A DNA stretch of 64,000 nucleotides from Streptomyces sp. NBC_01463 (GTDB taxonomy: Bacteria; Actinomycetota; Actinomycetes; Streptomycetales; Streptomycetaceae): the NCBI GenBank assembly GCA_036227345.1, contig CP109468.1:744001-808000 (forward strand). Reading direction: 5' to 3'. Of the stretch, positions 24,110-32,343 are shown one piece after another. The notes below the pieces were generated by a model, which was not told where the DNA came from, did no database searches, and worked only from the letters and a program-made list of their open reading frames with translations. Position 1 is the first letter of the stretch, and each line of letters begins with the position of its first letter. The translations under genes were made by a program, and so were the position numbers.

Positions 24110-25516
24110 CTACGCCGTGGCCGTCCGGCTGGTTCGCCCGGCTGCCGGGAGGGTCAGCGTCGCGCCGGCCGTCGTCAGCAGACCGGCCGCAGCGATCAGT
24201 ACGCTCCAGTGCATCCCGCTGAGGAAGGAGTCCGCGCCGGCCAGGAGCGCCCCGAAGACCGCGACGGCGAGCGCGCCGCCGACCTGACGGGCGGTATTGA
24301 GGACCGCCCCGGCGACACCCGCCCGGTCGGCGGGCACCCTGTCGAGCAGCATCGCGGTCAGTGCCGGCACCGCCAGCGCGCCACCGAGACCGACCGGCAC
24401 CATCAGCCCTGCCACCACCCAGACATTCGTGTGCGTCCCGATGGTGAGGAGTGCCAGCAGGCCTGCGGCTCCGATGAGTTGGCCTGCCACCATCGGCACC
24501 CGCGGGCCGTACCGGGTGGCGAGTCGTGCCGAGGCCAGGTTGGCCACGGCGACCAGCGCTGTCATCGGGATGAACATCATGCCTGCGTGCAGGGCCGACT
24601 GCCCCCGCTGTTGCTGGAGATACAGGCTGAAATTGAACACCCCGCCGTAGTAGGCGGCATTCAGCATGAAACCCACCACCAGGGACACCGCCACCACCCG
24701 GTTCCGGAACAGCGGCAGCGGCAGCATCGGGTGCGCACCTCTGGCCTGCACCGCGAGAAAGGAGGTCGCCGCGACCACGGCCACGATGAGCGACAGCACT
24801 GCTGCCGGACGCGAGAAGCCCTCGGCGCCACCCTCGATCACGCCGTACGTCAGCCCGCCCATCGTCAGCACCGCCGCCACCTGGCCGATCCAGTCGAGCC
24901 GGGCCGGAAGCCGCGGTGACGCCGGGACCCGGGCGAGCAGGACCAGGGCCAGCACGCCGGCCGGCAGGTTGACGAAGAAGATCCATCGCCATCCGATCGA
25001 GGCGGTGAGTGCCCCGCCGACCACCGGCCCCACGGCCACCGCGACCGCGCCGCCCACGGTCCAGATCGCGATGGCCCGCGCCCGCTCGGCCTGATCGGGG
25101 AAACCCTGTCGGACCAGGGCCAGGGACGCCGGCATCATCACCGCGGCCGCCGCGCCCTGGAGCAGCCGGGCGGCCACCAGCACCCCGAGCCCGGGCGCGA
25201 TCCCGCACGCGGCCGAAGCCAGGGCGAAGAGCACCAGACCACCGCCGAACGCCCGCTTGGCGCCGATCCGGTCGGACAGCGCGCCCGCGGAAAGCATCAG
25301 CGAGGCGAACATCAGCGTGTAGCCGTCCACCACCCACTGCAGCCCCGACATGCCGACGCCGAGGCTGCTGCCGATGTCGGGCAGCGCGACCGTGACGATC
25401 AGTGCGTCCAGCGAGATGAGGAAGAAGCCGAGCAGCGCCGCGCCGAGCACGGCGGGAGAGCCTCCCCGGACTTCGGTGGGCGGCGATGCGGAGGATGTCG
25501 TCCCCCGGTGCGGCAT
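24110..25516 (-). CDS. MFS drug-type exporter (DHA2, 14 membrane segments)
   Basis: 468 residues from ATG 25516, which shares a base with the stop of the upstream NTF2-like gene (TGATG). EmrB/QacA-type features: motif A-like LSDRIGAKRAFGGG after TM2, motif C in GPVVGGALTASIGWRWIFFVNLPAG. It should export a small hydrophobic compound using the proton gradient. The three-gene operon (hydrolase, NTF2-like protein, exporter) suggests modification and efflux of one compound. Substrate unknown. Confidence 0.86.
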   Translation of the reverse strand: MPHRGTTSSASPPTEVRGGSPAVLGAALLGFFLISLDALIVTVALPDIGSSLGVGMSGLQWVVDGYTLMFASLMLSAGALSDRIGAKRAFGGGLVLFALASAACGIAPGLGVLVAARLLQGAAAAVMMPASLALVRQGFPDQAERARAIAIWTVGGAVAVAVGPVVGGALTASIGWRWIFFVNLPAGVLALVLLARVPASPRLPARLDWIGQVAAVLTMGGLTYGVIEGGAEGFSRPAAVLSLIVAVVAATSFLAVQARGAHPMLPLPLFRNRVVAVSLVVGFMLNAAYYGGVFNFSLYLQQQRGQSALHAGMMFIPMTALVAVANLASARLATRYGPRVPMVAGQLIGAAGLLALLTIGTHTNVWVVAGLMVPVGLGGALAVPALTAMLLDRVPADRAGVAGAVLNTARQVGGALAVAVFGALLAGADSFLSGMHWSVLIAAAGLLTTAGATLTLPAAGRTSRTATA

Positions 25517-25977
25517 CAGCCGGCCACCTGCGAGGGCGGTGCCTGGTTTCCGTCGCCCCACGTCGCGGTCATCACCACCGTGTCGATCAGCCAGCGGTCA
25601 CCGGTCCTGACCAGCTGCCACCGGTAGTCGCCCCCCAGCGTCCACAACGGGTCTCCGTATGAGGTGGCCAGGCGGTGGGTGGCCTGGAAGGAGGCCGTGC
25701 ACACGGCGCGGTCGCCGTCAACGTCGACGAGATGGTTGGCGACGAGATGCTGGGTGGCGTCGTAGGCACCGAGCGTGCCGGCCCAGGCGTCGACGATCTC
25801 CTGCGGGTTGAGCCGGACCGGTTCGCCACCGGCCAGGCTGGTGTAGTCGAGCAGGACCTTGTCGGCGAAGAGCCCGCGCAGCTGCTGCCATTCGCGCCGG
25901 TCGGCGTGCACAGCCATCCGGGTACAGGTCTCGGCGACCGCGTACTTGGCCTCGATGGTGGTGACGGTTTCGGGCAT
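25516..25977 (-). CDS. SnoaL/NTF2-like small protein
   Basis: 153 residues from ATG 25977, ribosome site GGAGG at slightly long spacing. An in-frame extension to 26286 lies inside the hydrolase gene and is not real. Cone-shaped alpha+beta fold typical of NTF2-like proteins: N-terminal helix YAVAETCTRMAVHADRREW, LFADKVLLDYTSL, VDGDRAVCTASFQATH and a C-terminal strand WQLVRTGDRWLI. Such proteins may be isomerases, cyclases or dehydratases, or non-catalytic. It overlaps the exporter downstream. Confidence 0.8.
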   Translation of the reverse strand: MPETVTTIEAKYAVAETCTRMAVHADRREWQQLRGLFADKVLLDYTSLAGGEPVRLNPQEIVDAWAGTLGAYDATQHLVANHLVDVDGDRAVCTASFQATHRLATSYGDPLWTLGGDYRWQLVRTGDRWLIDTVVMTATWGDGNQAPPSQVAG

Positions 25978-26018
25978 GCCGGGGGACCTCCGGACGGTGG
26001 TGGCGGGGGTTGTGGTGT

Positions 26019-26915
26019 TCACAGCGTGCGGGCGAAGTGTTCGGCGGTCGCGTCGGCGGCGAACGCGACCTGCCGCGGCTGGTCGTAGAAGTCGAACTGT
26101 TCGCCCTCGGTCCACAGGAACTCCGAGGCTCCTGCCAGGGCGGCGTGGAAGCGGCGGGCGCCGTCGGGGATCGCGGCGCCCTCGCTGTGCACCAGCAGTG
26201 TCGGTGCCGTGAGCCGCGGGGCGAGGGCAATGGCGTCGAAGTCCAGCCACTCGGTCCAGGCCATGACGGCGTACCGTTTGGGCCACTGCTCGATCCCGCC
26301 GCGCCCGGGATTGAGATAGAAGTCGATGTCGAAGGGCATGGCCGCGTCAGGGTCACTTCCGCTGACCACCGGAACGTAGGCGACCTCCCCGGTCTCCTCG
26401 TACTGGTGCCGGGCCGCGGCCGCCGCGGCCTTCTTCGCCTCCACGCCCTCCGGGCCGCCGTAGTTCTCGTCGCAGATGCGGCGGTCGTGCAGCCACGGCG
26501 CCACCAGCGCGAGGGACCGTACCCGGGAGTCCTCGGCGGCGAATGCGCTCGCGTACATCGCCCCCGCGCACACGCCCAGTACGCCGAGTCCCGTGCCGGC
26601 GACGGCAGGATGGCCGCCCAGGAAGTCGGCCGCCCCTCGCAGGTCGCGGATCTTCAGCGCCGCGGACTCGTAGTCGCGCGGCACGCCCTCGGACTCGCCG
26701 TATCCGGTGAAGTCGAAGGACAGCGCCGCGAAGCCACGCCGGGCCAGCTCCTCGGCGTAGCGGTCGGCCATCTGCTCCTTGACCGACGTCCAGGTCCCGG
26801 CGACCAGGACAGCTGCCACGGGATCGGTCGCGTCAGAACCTGAATCGGACAGAAACAGACGCCCGGCGAGCTTGCCGTTGCCGCCGGCGAAAGCCACCTG
26901 TTCACACACGGGCAC
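26019..26915 (-). CDS. Alpha/beta hydrolase with a cysteine nucleophile
   Basis: 298 residues from GTG 26915, ribosome site AAGGAGTTCTGAC. Alpha/beta-hydrolase order is normal: oxyanion region AVLVAGTWTSVKEQ, SFDFTGYGESEG, nucleophile elbow GVCAG and a late acid/His region. The elbow has Cys116 where most esterases have Ser, as in dienelactone hydrolases. It is the first gene of a hydrolase/NTF2/MFS unit, and a LysR-type box lies about 90 bp upstream. It probably hydrolyses a lactone or ester or a reactive intermediate; substrate unknown. Confidence 0.83.
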   Translation of the reverse strand: MPVCEQVAFAGGNGKLAGRLFLSDSGSDATDPVAAVLVAGTWTSVKEQMADRYAEELARRGFAALSFDFTGYGESEGVPRDYESAALKIRDLRGAADFLGGHPAVAGTGLGVLGVCAGAMYASAFAAEDSRVRSLALVAPWLHDRRICDENYGGPEGVEAKKAAAAAARHQYEETGEVAYVPVVSGSDPDAAMPFDIDFYLNPGRGGIEQWPKRYAVMAWTEWLDFDAIALAPRLTAPTLLVHSEGAAIPDGARRFHAALAGASEFLWTEGEQFDFYDQPRQVAFAADATAEHFARTL

Positions 26916-27002
26916 GTCAGAACTCCTTCGAAGAGGACCGGAACGGTGATCCCCCCACGCTCGCAGCCGGCAGCGGCCGCCGACAACGCCCCATACCTAA
27001 GC

Positions 27003-27027
27003 CCAGGTTGAGCGGCGCTAAACCTGG
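27003..27027. promoter_or_regulatory. LysR-type operator upstream of the hydrolase operon
   Basis: CCAGGTT, 11-base spacer, AACCTGG: perfect 7-bp arms with a T-N11-A core, the LysR-box pattern. It lies 88 bp upstream of the hydrolase GTG. The likely regulator is the LysR protein at 23212-24102 at the other end of the operon. Confidence 0.6.
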
Positions 27028-27239
27028 CGATCGAACCGGCGACGGCGACGGCCGCCCCTGCACGGGACCGGCCGCGCCGTCGACGATCCGAGAGCGCGGG
27101 CACACCCGGACGATGCGTCCAGGCCGAGTCGGAGGCACCGGCTCCTGACCTGTCCGCAGTCGCGCCGGGTCAGCGCGACATCGCCTCCTCCTGGATTCCG
27201 CCCCCCATTACCGTTTTGGTTGCCCCGCAATGGGGCGCC

Positions 27240-27436
27240 CGGCCTCCGGAGTCGGCATGACTTTCTCCCCCTGTCGAACGCATGGCCTGGGGGGTGGTGT
27301 CACCGGCTCCGGAGGCATCGACAGACCGCTGATTAGGGGCATGACCACCGGCCTTTTCGCAGGTCGGGAGGCTCTTCGTAATGTGGATGTGGCGATCGGT
27401 GCCGTGGGACGGCCGGGTGGGGACGACCGGAGGACG
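27240..27436 (+). ncRNA. Candidate bridge RNA of the IS110 element
   Basis: IS110-group elements are known to encode a structured bridge RNA between the left end and the recombinase start. This stretch has the right place and size. A visible long-range stem pairs GGCC and GGTGGT at 27284-27298 with ACCACCGGCC at 27344-27353, closing an internal multi-loop. Donor and target loops were not identified, so this is inference from family knowledge. Confidence 0.3.
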
Positions 27437-27439
27437 AAC

Positions 27440-28642
27440 GTGATCGACACCAGCGAGATCGGTGCCTTCCTCGGCCTGGACGTCGGCAAGGGCGAACACC
27501 ACGCCACCGCCGTCACACCGGCCGGGAAGAAGGCTTTCGACAAACGACTGCCCAACAGCGAACCCAGGCTCCGAGAGGTCTTCGGGAAACTGCAGGCCAA
27601 GCACGGAACCGTGCTCGTCGTGGTCGATCAGCCGGCCTCCATCGGCGCTCTGCCGCTGGCGGTGGCAAGGGACATGGGCTGCCCGGTCGCCTATCTGCCC
27701 GGGCTGACGATGCGACGGATCGCCGATCTCTATCCCGGCGAGGCCAAGACCGACGCCCGCGACGCATTCGTCATCGCGGACGCGGCCCGCGTCATGCCGC
27801 ACACCCTTCGCTCGGTCGATCTCGAGGACGAGACCATCGCCGAGCTGGAGATGATCGTGGGGTTCGACGACGACCTGGCCGGCGAGGCCACCCGGATCAG
27901 CAACCGGCTTCGCGGCCTGCTGACACAAATCCACCCGCATCTGGAACGAGTCCTCGGTCCACGGATCCAGCACCCGGCCGTTCTGATGCTGCTGGAACGG
28001 TTCGGGTCCCCGGCCCAGATCCGCAAGGCCGGGCGCCGACGGCTGATCACGTTGATACGTCCCAAAGCGCCGAGGATGGCCGAGCGGCTGGTCGAAGACA
28101 TCTTCACCGCGCTGGACGAACAGGCCGTCGTTGTCCCGGGCACGGAGGCGGCCGCGCTGATCGTCCCGAGCCTGGCCGGCTCACTCACCGCCGTCCTTGG
28201 CCAGCGCAAACTCTTGGCCGCGCGGATCGAGGAAGTGTTGAAGAACCACCCTCTTTCCAAGGTCCTGACGTCCATGCCGGGGATCGGCGTCAGGACCGGA
28301 GCCAGGATCCTCATCGACGTCGGCGACGGCAGTTCGTTCCCCTCCGCCGCCCACCTCGCCGCCTACGCCGGCCTCGCTCCAGCAACCCGAAGTTCGGGCT
28401 CCTCGATCCGCGGCGAGCAACCATCCCGCCGAGGAAACAAGCAGCTCAAACGGGCCTTCTTCCTCTCCGCGTTCGCCGCCCTGGCCGACCCGGCCTCCCG
28501 CACCTACTACGACAAGAAGATCAGCCAGGGCAAGCACCACACCCAAGCCCTCCTCTGCCTCGCGAGACGACGAGCCGACGTGCTCTTCGCGATGCTCAGG
28601 GACGGGACCTTCTACGACCCTCAACCCGCCCCATCAGCTTGA
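27440..28642 (+). CDS. IS110-family transposase (serine/DEDD recombinase)
   Basis: 400 residues from GTG 27440, ribosome site GGAGGACGAAC; upstream in-frame codons belong to the element's left end. N-terminal RuvC-like DEDD domain: Asp in LGLDVGKGEHHA, D in VVVDQPAS, DARDAF. C-terminal Transposase_20 domain: MPGIGVRTGARILIDVG, AAYAGLAPATRSSGSS with the conserved serine, and RRGNKQLKRAFF. Full length and unbroken, so the element may be active. It would catalyse RNA-guided recombination if the bridge RNA is present. Confidence 0.92.
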   Translation: MIDTSEIGAFLGLDVGKGEHHATAVTPAGKKAFDKRLPNSEPRLREVFGKLQAKHGTVLVVVDQPASIGALPLAVARDMGCPVAYLPGLTMRRIADLYPGEAKTDARDAFVIADAARVMPHTLRSVDLEDETIAELEMIVGFDDDLAGEATRISNRLRGLLTQIHPHLERVLGPRIQHPAVLMLLERFGSPAQIRKAGRRRLITLIRPKAPRMAERLVEDIFTALDEQAVVVPGTEAAALIVPSLAGSLTAVLGQRKLLAARIEEVLKNHPLSKVLTSMPGIGVRTGARILIDVGDGSSFPSAAHLAAYAGLAPATRSSGSSIRGEQPSRRGNKQLKRAFFLSAFAALADPASRTYYDKKISQGKHHTQALLCLARRRADVLFAMLRDGTFYDPQPAPSA

Positions 28643-28732
28643 CCAAACCCATAGGGGCACCCCCCCCCGAGCCCAGGTCAAGTGGACCTGCACGCCACAT
28701 CCGGCTCGGGTGTGGCGCTCACACTGTCCGGG

Positions 28733-29863
28733 TCAGCGGCGGATGCCCGCGTATGCCGACGGAGAGATGCCGCCTTCCGCGCCGGCCGTACCGCCCACGG
28801 TCCACATACGGCCCGCCGCGTCGGTCGCGGCGCTGTAGAGGTATCCGGCTCCGGACGGTTCTTCGGTACGGGTGAGGACGCCGTGCGGGCCAGGGGTCAG
28901 GACGTAGTTGCCGGCCGGGTTGACGGCGGGATCTGCCGTCTCACCCACCACCACTGGGCTGCCGGAGCGGTCGAAGGCGATGTCGTAGAGCTGGCCCGTC
29001 TCGGCGGGGGTGCGGACGGTGCGCCACGCATGACCGTCGTAACGCACGATCACCGGACGCCGCCACAGGTTCTCGTCCCGAATGTGGCCGACGGCCCAGA
29101 CGTCGTTCCCCGTCCGCATCTCGAGGCCGTCGAACAACGCCTCGCCGAGTGCGGGCGGCAGGCTCTGCTTGGTCCATGACGTGCCGTCGAAGCGCGAGAC
29201 CCCGTCACCGATGGCGTAGACGATGCCGCCCGGGCCCGCCTCCAGCTGGGAGACCCAGGTGAGCCCGGTGTCCGCGGGCAGCCGCTTCCAGGCGCCGCCC
29301 CCGGCCGCGTCGCCGCGAAACAGGGCCGGTACGTACTCCCCCGCCGTATCGACGTAGCCGCCGTTCACCCACACCGATCCGCCCGCGTCCACATCGACGG
29401 CGGACAGGGACGTCCAGCTCGCACCCTCCGGGAACGGCAAGGCGGTCTCGCTCCACGCAGAGCCGTTCCAGCGCTCAAGGAAGGCACGCGCCTCCTTCGA
29501 TCCCGTTCCGCTCGCTGCGTCGTTACGGGTGCCGACGGCCCACACCTCATCGGGCGCACCGACGGCAACATCCTCCAGGCGGCCCTCGTCGGCCGGCTGC
29601 GGGGGCGTCTGCCAGCCAGTGCGGCTCCAGCGCATCGCCAGCGGTGCGCTGGACCCGGTGGTGGCGTCTCTGCTCATTCCGACCGCCCAGGTCGCACCTC
29701 CGGCGGTCTCGACGTCGAACAGGACACTCCCGTCGCTCGCCGGCGGACTGACGTCCCGCCAGTGGGAGGTGCGTGCAGCGGCAGCGGGTGAGACGGCGGT
29801 GCCGACGACCGCCGTCAGCCCGACGGCAAGGGCGATTGCCGCCCGCAGCGGGGAAAGGAGCAT
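28733..29863 (-). CDS. Secreted beta-propeller-like repeat protein
   Basis: 376 residues from ATG 29863, GAGGATG upstream. A Sec signal peptide (residues 1-29, ending AAAART) is followed by about six degenerate repeats, each with a WAVG-like strand (WAVGMSRDA, VWAVGTRND, VWAVGHIRD, MWTVGGT) and a central aromatic. This is the pattern of a small beta-propeller or BNR-like fold. No catalytic motif was seen. Exported; may bind wall or glycan. The right end of the IS110 element lies just beyond its stop. Confidence 0.75.
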   Translation of the reverse strand: MLLSPLRAAIALAVGLTAVVGTAVSPAAAARTSHWRDVSPPASDGSVLFDVETAGGATWAVGMSRDATTGSSAPLAMRWSRTGWQTPPQPADEGRLEDVAVGAPDEVWAVGTRNDAASGTGSKEARAFLERWNGSAWSETALPFPEGASWTSLSAVDVDAGGSVWVNGGYVDTAGEYVPALFRGDAAGGGAWKRLPADTGLTWVSQLEAGPGGIVYAIGDGVSRFDGTSWTKQSLPPALGEALFDGLEMRTGNDVWAVGHIRDENLWRRPVIVRYDGHAWRTVRTPAETGQLYDIAFDRSGSPVVVGETADPAVNPAGNYVLTPGPHGVLTRTEEPSGAGYLYSAATDAAGRMWTVGGTAGAEGGISPSAYAGIRR

Positions 29864-30056
29864 GAGGGGACATCCTCGGATCGAAGCGAATGGGGTGCTG
29901 TGCTTTCTGTCATTGACCTCAGTGCGCTCAACCGCCGAAAAGGTTGCGCCCCCTCCCCGAAAAGGTTGGGTGCAGCCACGTCGACGCAGGCAGGGCCCAG
30001 CGATTCCCGGCCTGCCACATGTGCCGGTCGAGCGGTGTCGGACACCTTGCTATCAC

Positions 30057-30072
30057 ATACGACCGTACGTAT
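30057..30072. promoter_or_regulatory. Palindrome just upstream of the SGNH hydrolase
   Basis: ATACG-ACCGTA-CGTAT, ending 9 bp before the ATG, so it overlaps where the promoter or ribosome site should be. The core CGACCGTACG recurs at 30865-30874 near the start of the downstream TetR gene. Likely a TetR operator. Confidence 0.45.
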
Positions 30073-30081
30073 TCTTTTCTC

Positions 30082-30759
30082 ATGTCTCTGACGCAGCTCA
30101 CCGAGGAGTCCGATCCGTACTGCCTCCAGCCCCTGGACGCGGCGGCGCTTCTGTTCGACGCCCCCTGGAGCCGATTCGCGGTGATCGGCGACAGCCTGTC
30201 GGCAGGCACGGGGGGCCCGAGCCCCGGATACACGAACGCGGGCTGGCCCGACAGATTGGCGTCGGTCCTTCGCCGGGTGCGGCCGGATCTGACGTATCTG
30301 AATACGGCCGAGGTCGGCGCCACCACGGAACAGACCCTCGACAAGCAGATCGATCGCCTGTACGAGTTCGGCCCGGACCTGGTGCACCTGCCGTGCGGGG
30401 CGAACGACCTCGTGCGCCGGCAGCCGGACTTCGACCGGATCGAGCAACTGCTGCGGCGCATGTACGCCCTGGCGTCCCGGACCGGGGCTCAGCTGACCAC
30501 TTTCACCCTGGGCAGGGCCTACGTCGTTCCGGCCTTCCCGGACTGGACGGAGCGAGTGGTCAGGGTCAACGACATCACCCGCGCACTGGCCGCCGAGTAC
30601 CGGGCCGTTGTCGTCGACATGTGGGACCACCCGGTCAACGCACGGGAAGACCTGCTCAGCGAGGATCGCATCCACTTCTCGGCCTCAGGGCAGGCCGTAT
30701 TGGCGACCGAGATGGTCAAGGAGCTGGCTCACGTGCTGAGCCGTACGCAACGGGACTGA
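30082..30759 (+). CDS. SGNH/GDSL-family hydrolase
   Basis: 225 residues from ATG 30082; no ribosome site is visible, so it may be leaderless. Block I is FAVIGDSLSAG (Ser38), block III CGANDL, and block V DRIHFSASG has the catalytic Asp and His. No signal peptide. SGNH hydrolases cleave esters of lipids or carbohydrates. A TetR gene lies 70 bp downstream on the same strand; the palindrome at 30057 may be its site. Confidence 0.86.
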   Translation: MSLTQLTEESDPYCLQPLDAAALLFDAPWSRFAVIGDSLSAGTGGPSPGYTNAGWPDRLASVLRRVRPDLTYLNTAEVGATTEQTLDKQIDRLYEFGPDLVHLPCGANDLVRRQPDFDRIEQLLRRMYALASRTGAQLTTFTLGRAYVVPAFPDWTERVVRVNDITRALAAEYRAVVVDMWDHPVNAREDLLSEDRIHFSASGQAVLATEMVKELAHVLSRTQRD

Positions 30760-30829
30760 CCGACGAGCTGTCCGTCAAGTTCGTCCCGCTCGACGCGACA
30801 TCACTTCAGCGCTTCCGGGGCCGGCCTGC

Positions 30830-31558
30830 ATGGGCCCGATGACCCGGGTCGAACAGGCTACGATCGACCGTACGGGCAGTGCTGAGGAGCCGACGAGCTC
30901 CCGAGCCGGCGAAGCCGCATCGCGTCTGTCCCACCTGGCCTCGGAGGGGATTCAGTCGGAAGTCACGGACAAGCGTCTCCTGCGCGGAGCCCGGACACGC
31001 GGGACGGTGCTTCGCCGGGCGGTCGACATCGCTTCGCTGGAGGGTCTCGGCGGAGTCAGCTTCGGCCGGCTCGCCGCCGATACAGGTCACAGCAAGGCGG
31101 GGATCCAGACCCTCTTCAAGACCAAGGAGAGCCTGCAGCTCGCGACCGTGGAGTTCGCGCGCGAGATGTTCATCGACGCCGTGATCCGCCCTGCGAGGAC
31201 AGCCCCCGCAGGCATCCCCCGCCTGCGCGCACTGCTGGACCACTGGGTCGTCTACGCAGAGACCCCCCTGTTCGAAGGCGGGTGCTTCCGAGTGGCGAAT
31301 CTCGCCGAGTTCGACAGCCGGGAGGGTCCGGTCCACGACGCGCTGTTCCATGATCAGCGGGAGTGGCGCGAAGTCATCGCGACCGAACTGCGCAAGGCCG
31401 TGGAGTCCGGCGAGGTCGCCGAACTCGACGTCGAGCTCACCGTCTTCCAGATCGACGCCCTGCTCTGCGCCGCCAACACGGCCCTGCAGTCGGGCGACGC
31501 GGAAGCAGTGGGCAAGGCGCGCCACATCATCGACGGGCTCCTGGAGGCTCCGCGCTGA
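30830..31558 (+). CDS. TetR-family regulator
   Basis: 242 residues. Two ATGs (30830 and 30839) are possible; the first 45 residues are not part of the fold. Helix-turn-helix at about 52-98: GTVLRRAVDIASLEGLGGVSFGRLAADTGHSKAGIQTLFKTKESL. The C-terminal domain resembles TetR proteins with a Cys-rich entry (FEGGCFRVANLAEFDSREGPV). It is probably cotranscribed with or adjacent to the SGNH hydrolase. Its target may be the palindrome at 30057. Confidence 0.82.
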   Translation: MGPMTRVEQATIDRTGSAEEPTSSRAGEAASRLSHLASEGIQSEVTDKRLLRGARTRGTVLRRAVDIASLEGLGGVSFGRLAADTGHSKAGIQTLFKTKESLQLATVEFAREMFIDAVIRPARTAPAGIPRLRALLDHWVVYAETPLFEGGCFRVANLAEFDSREGPVHDALFHDQREWREVIATELRKAVESGEVAELDVELTVFQIDALLCAANTALQSGDAEAVGKARHIIDGLLEAPR

Positions 31559-31724
31559 CACCACCGGGTACACGGAGGGAGTGCCTGAGCGGCCGCGGGG
31601 GTCAGCCTCGTCGCGGCTCCCATCCAAAGGCGGTACCGGCCGACTCGCGAAAGTGTTGCCCCTGCCGTACAACGATGTCTGATTCCCGCGAGCAGGACGC
31701 GTCGTCGCTGATCATGCTGGCGGC

Positions 31725-32174
31725 ATGACGATGTCATCCACAACAGACTCAGTGACAGTGCTCACCGGCATGTACGCAGCTGAGGCGCAGTACCTGGCGG
31801 CCGGAGGCCCTGGCGAGGCTTCGTTCGACTTGCTCGCCCCCTTCTTCGCGCCGGACGTCGAGCTGCATCAAGCGGATGCTCTGCCGTACGGAGGTACTTG
31901 GCGTGGGCACCACGGAATGACGCGGTTCTTCCTTGCGATGGGACGGGCCTGGGAAACGTTCCACATGGTGGAGCAGGAGTTTCTCGCCACCGGCGAGACT
32001 GCGGTCGTGCTCACTCAGGTCCGTGCTCGCGCCCGTGCGACCGGCCGTGAACTCAGCTTCCCGATCCTGCAAACGATCACGGTCAAGGGAGGGCGGATCA
32101 CCGAGGTCCGTCCGTTCTACTGGGACACGCAAGCCATCGCCGACGCCTGCGCCGCGTCCGCGCCGACAGACTGA
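31725..32174 (+). CDS. SnoaL/NTF2-like protein
   Basis: 149 residues. SnoaL-like fold: FDLLAPFFAPDVELHQADALPYGGTWRGHHGM, FFLAMGRAWETF, VLTQVRARARATGRELSFPILQTITVKGGRITEVRPFYWD. Such proteins act as small-molecule isomerases or cyclases, or have unknown roles. It is convergent with the TetR gene downstream. The 169-bp gap after it holds no clear gene. Confidence 0.82.
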   Translation: MTMSSTTDSVTVLTGMYAAEAQYLAAGGPGEASFDLLAPFFAPDVELHQADALPYGGTWRGHHGMTRFFLAMGRAWETFHMVEQEFLATGETAVVLTQVRARARATGRELSFPILQTITVKGGRITEVRPFYWDTQAIADACAASAPTD

Positions 32175-32343
32175 GAGCGCCTGCAAACCCAGTGGTCACG
32201 ACCGCTCGTTACGACGCGGCTTCGAACCCACGTCGGTGTGCGTGAACATGCCGAGCCGGCGCGACAGCGCGCACCGGCCCGCGCCTCCTGTTGGTTCTTG
32301 CGCGGAAGGAACGGGCGCTCACCGCACGGCCTGCGTCAGCGAC

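Larger units (their letters stand above)
26916..27439. other. Non-coding stretch: hydrolase promoter region and left part of the IS110 element
   Basis: 524 bp without a convincing gene. The left part holds the LysR-type box (27003-27027). From about 27200 on, the sequence belongs to the IS110 element and includes two stem-loops. An in-frame opening from 27230 is upstream of the real GTG start. Confidence 0.6.
27190..28675 (+). mobile_element. IS110-family insertion sequence (ends approximate)
   Basis: The element is defined by its transposase. IS110 elements have no terminal inverted repeats and make no target duplication, so neither end can be fixed by eye. Left end: probably near the GCCCC-GCAAT-GGGGC hairpin at 27222-27236. 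Right end: probably just after CATAGGGGCACCC at about 28650-28665. The two areas share a similar ATnGGGGCnCCC string. The element sits between the hydrolase promoter and a secreted-protein gene and interrupts no recognised gene. Confidence 0.6.

Noticed and set aside
27000..28690. Similar AGCCCAGGT strings at 27000 and 28670 as possible direct repeats flanking the IS110 element
   Set aside because: Only about 13 of 16 bases match, the left one is explained by the LysR-type box, and IS110 elements do not make target duplications.
32210..32240. A TTCGAAC string resembling a tRNA T-loop
   Set aside because: The flanking bases do not form a T-stem, and no acceptor, D or anticodon arm could be built around it.
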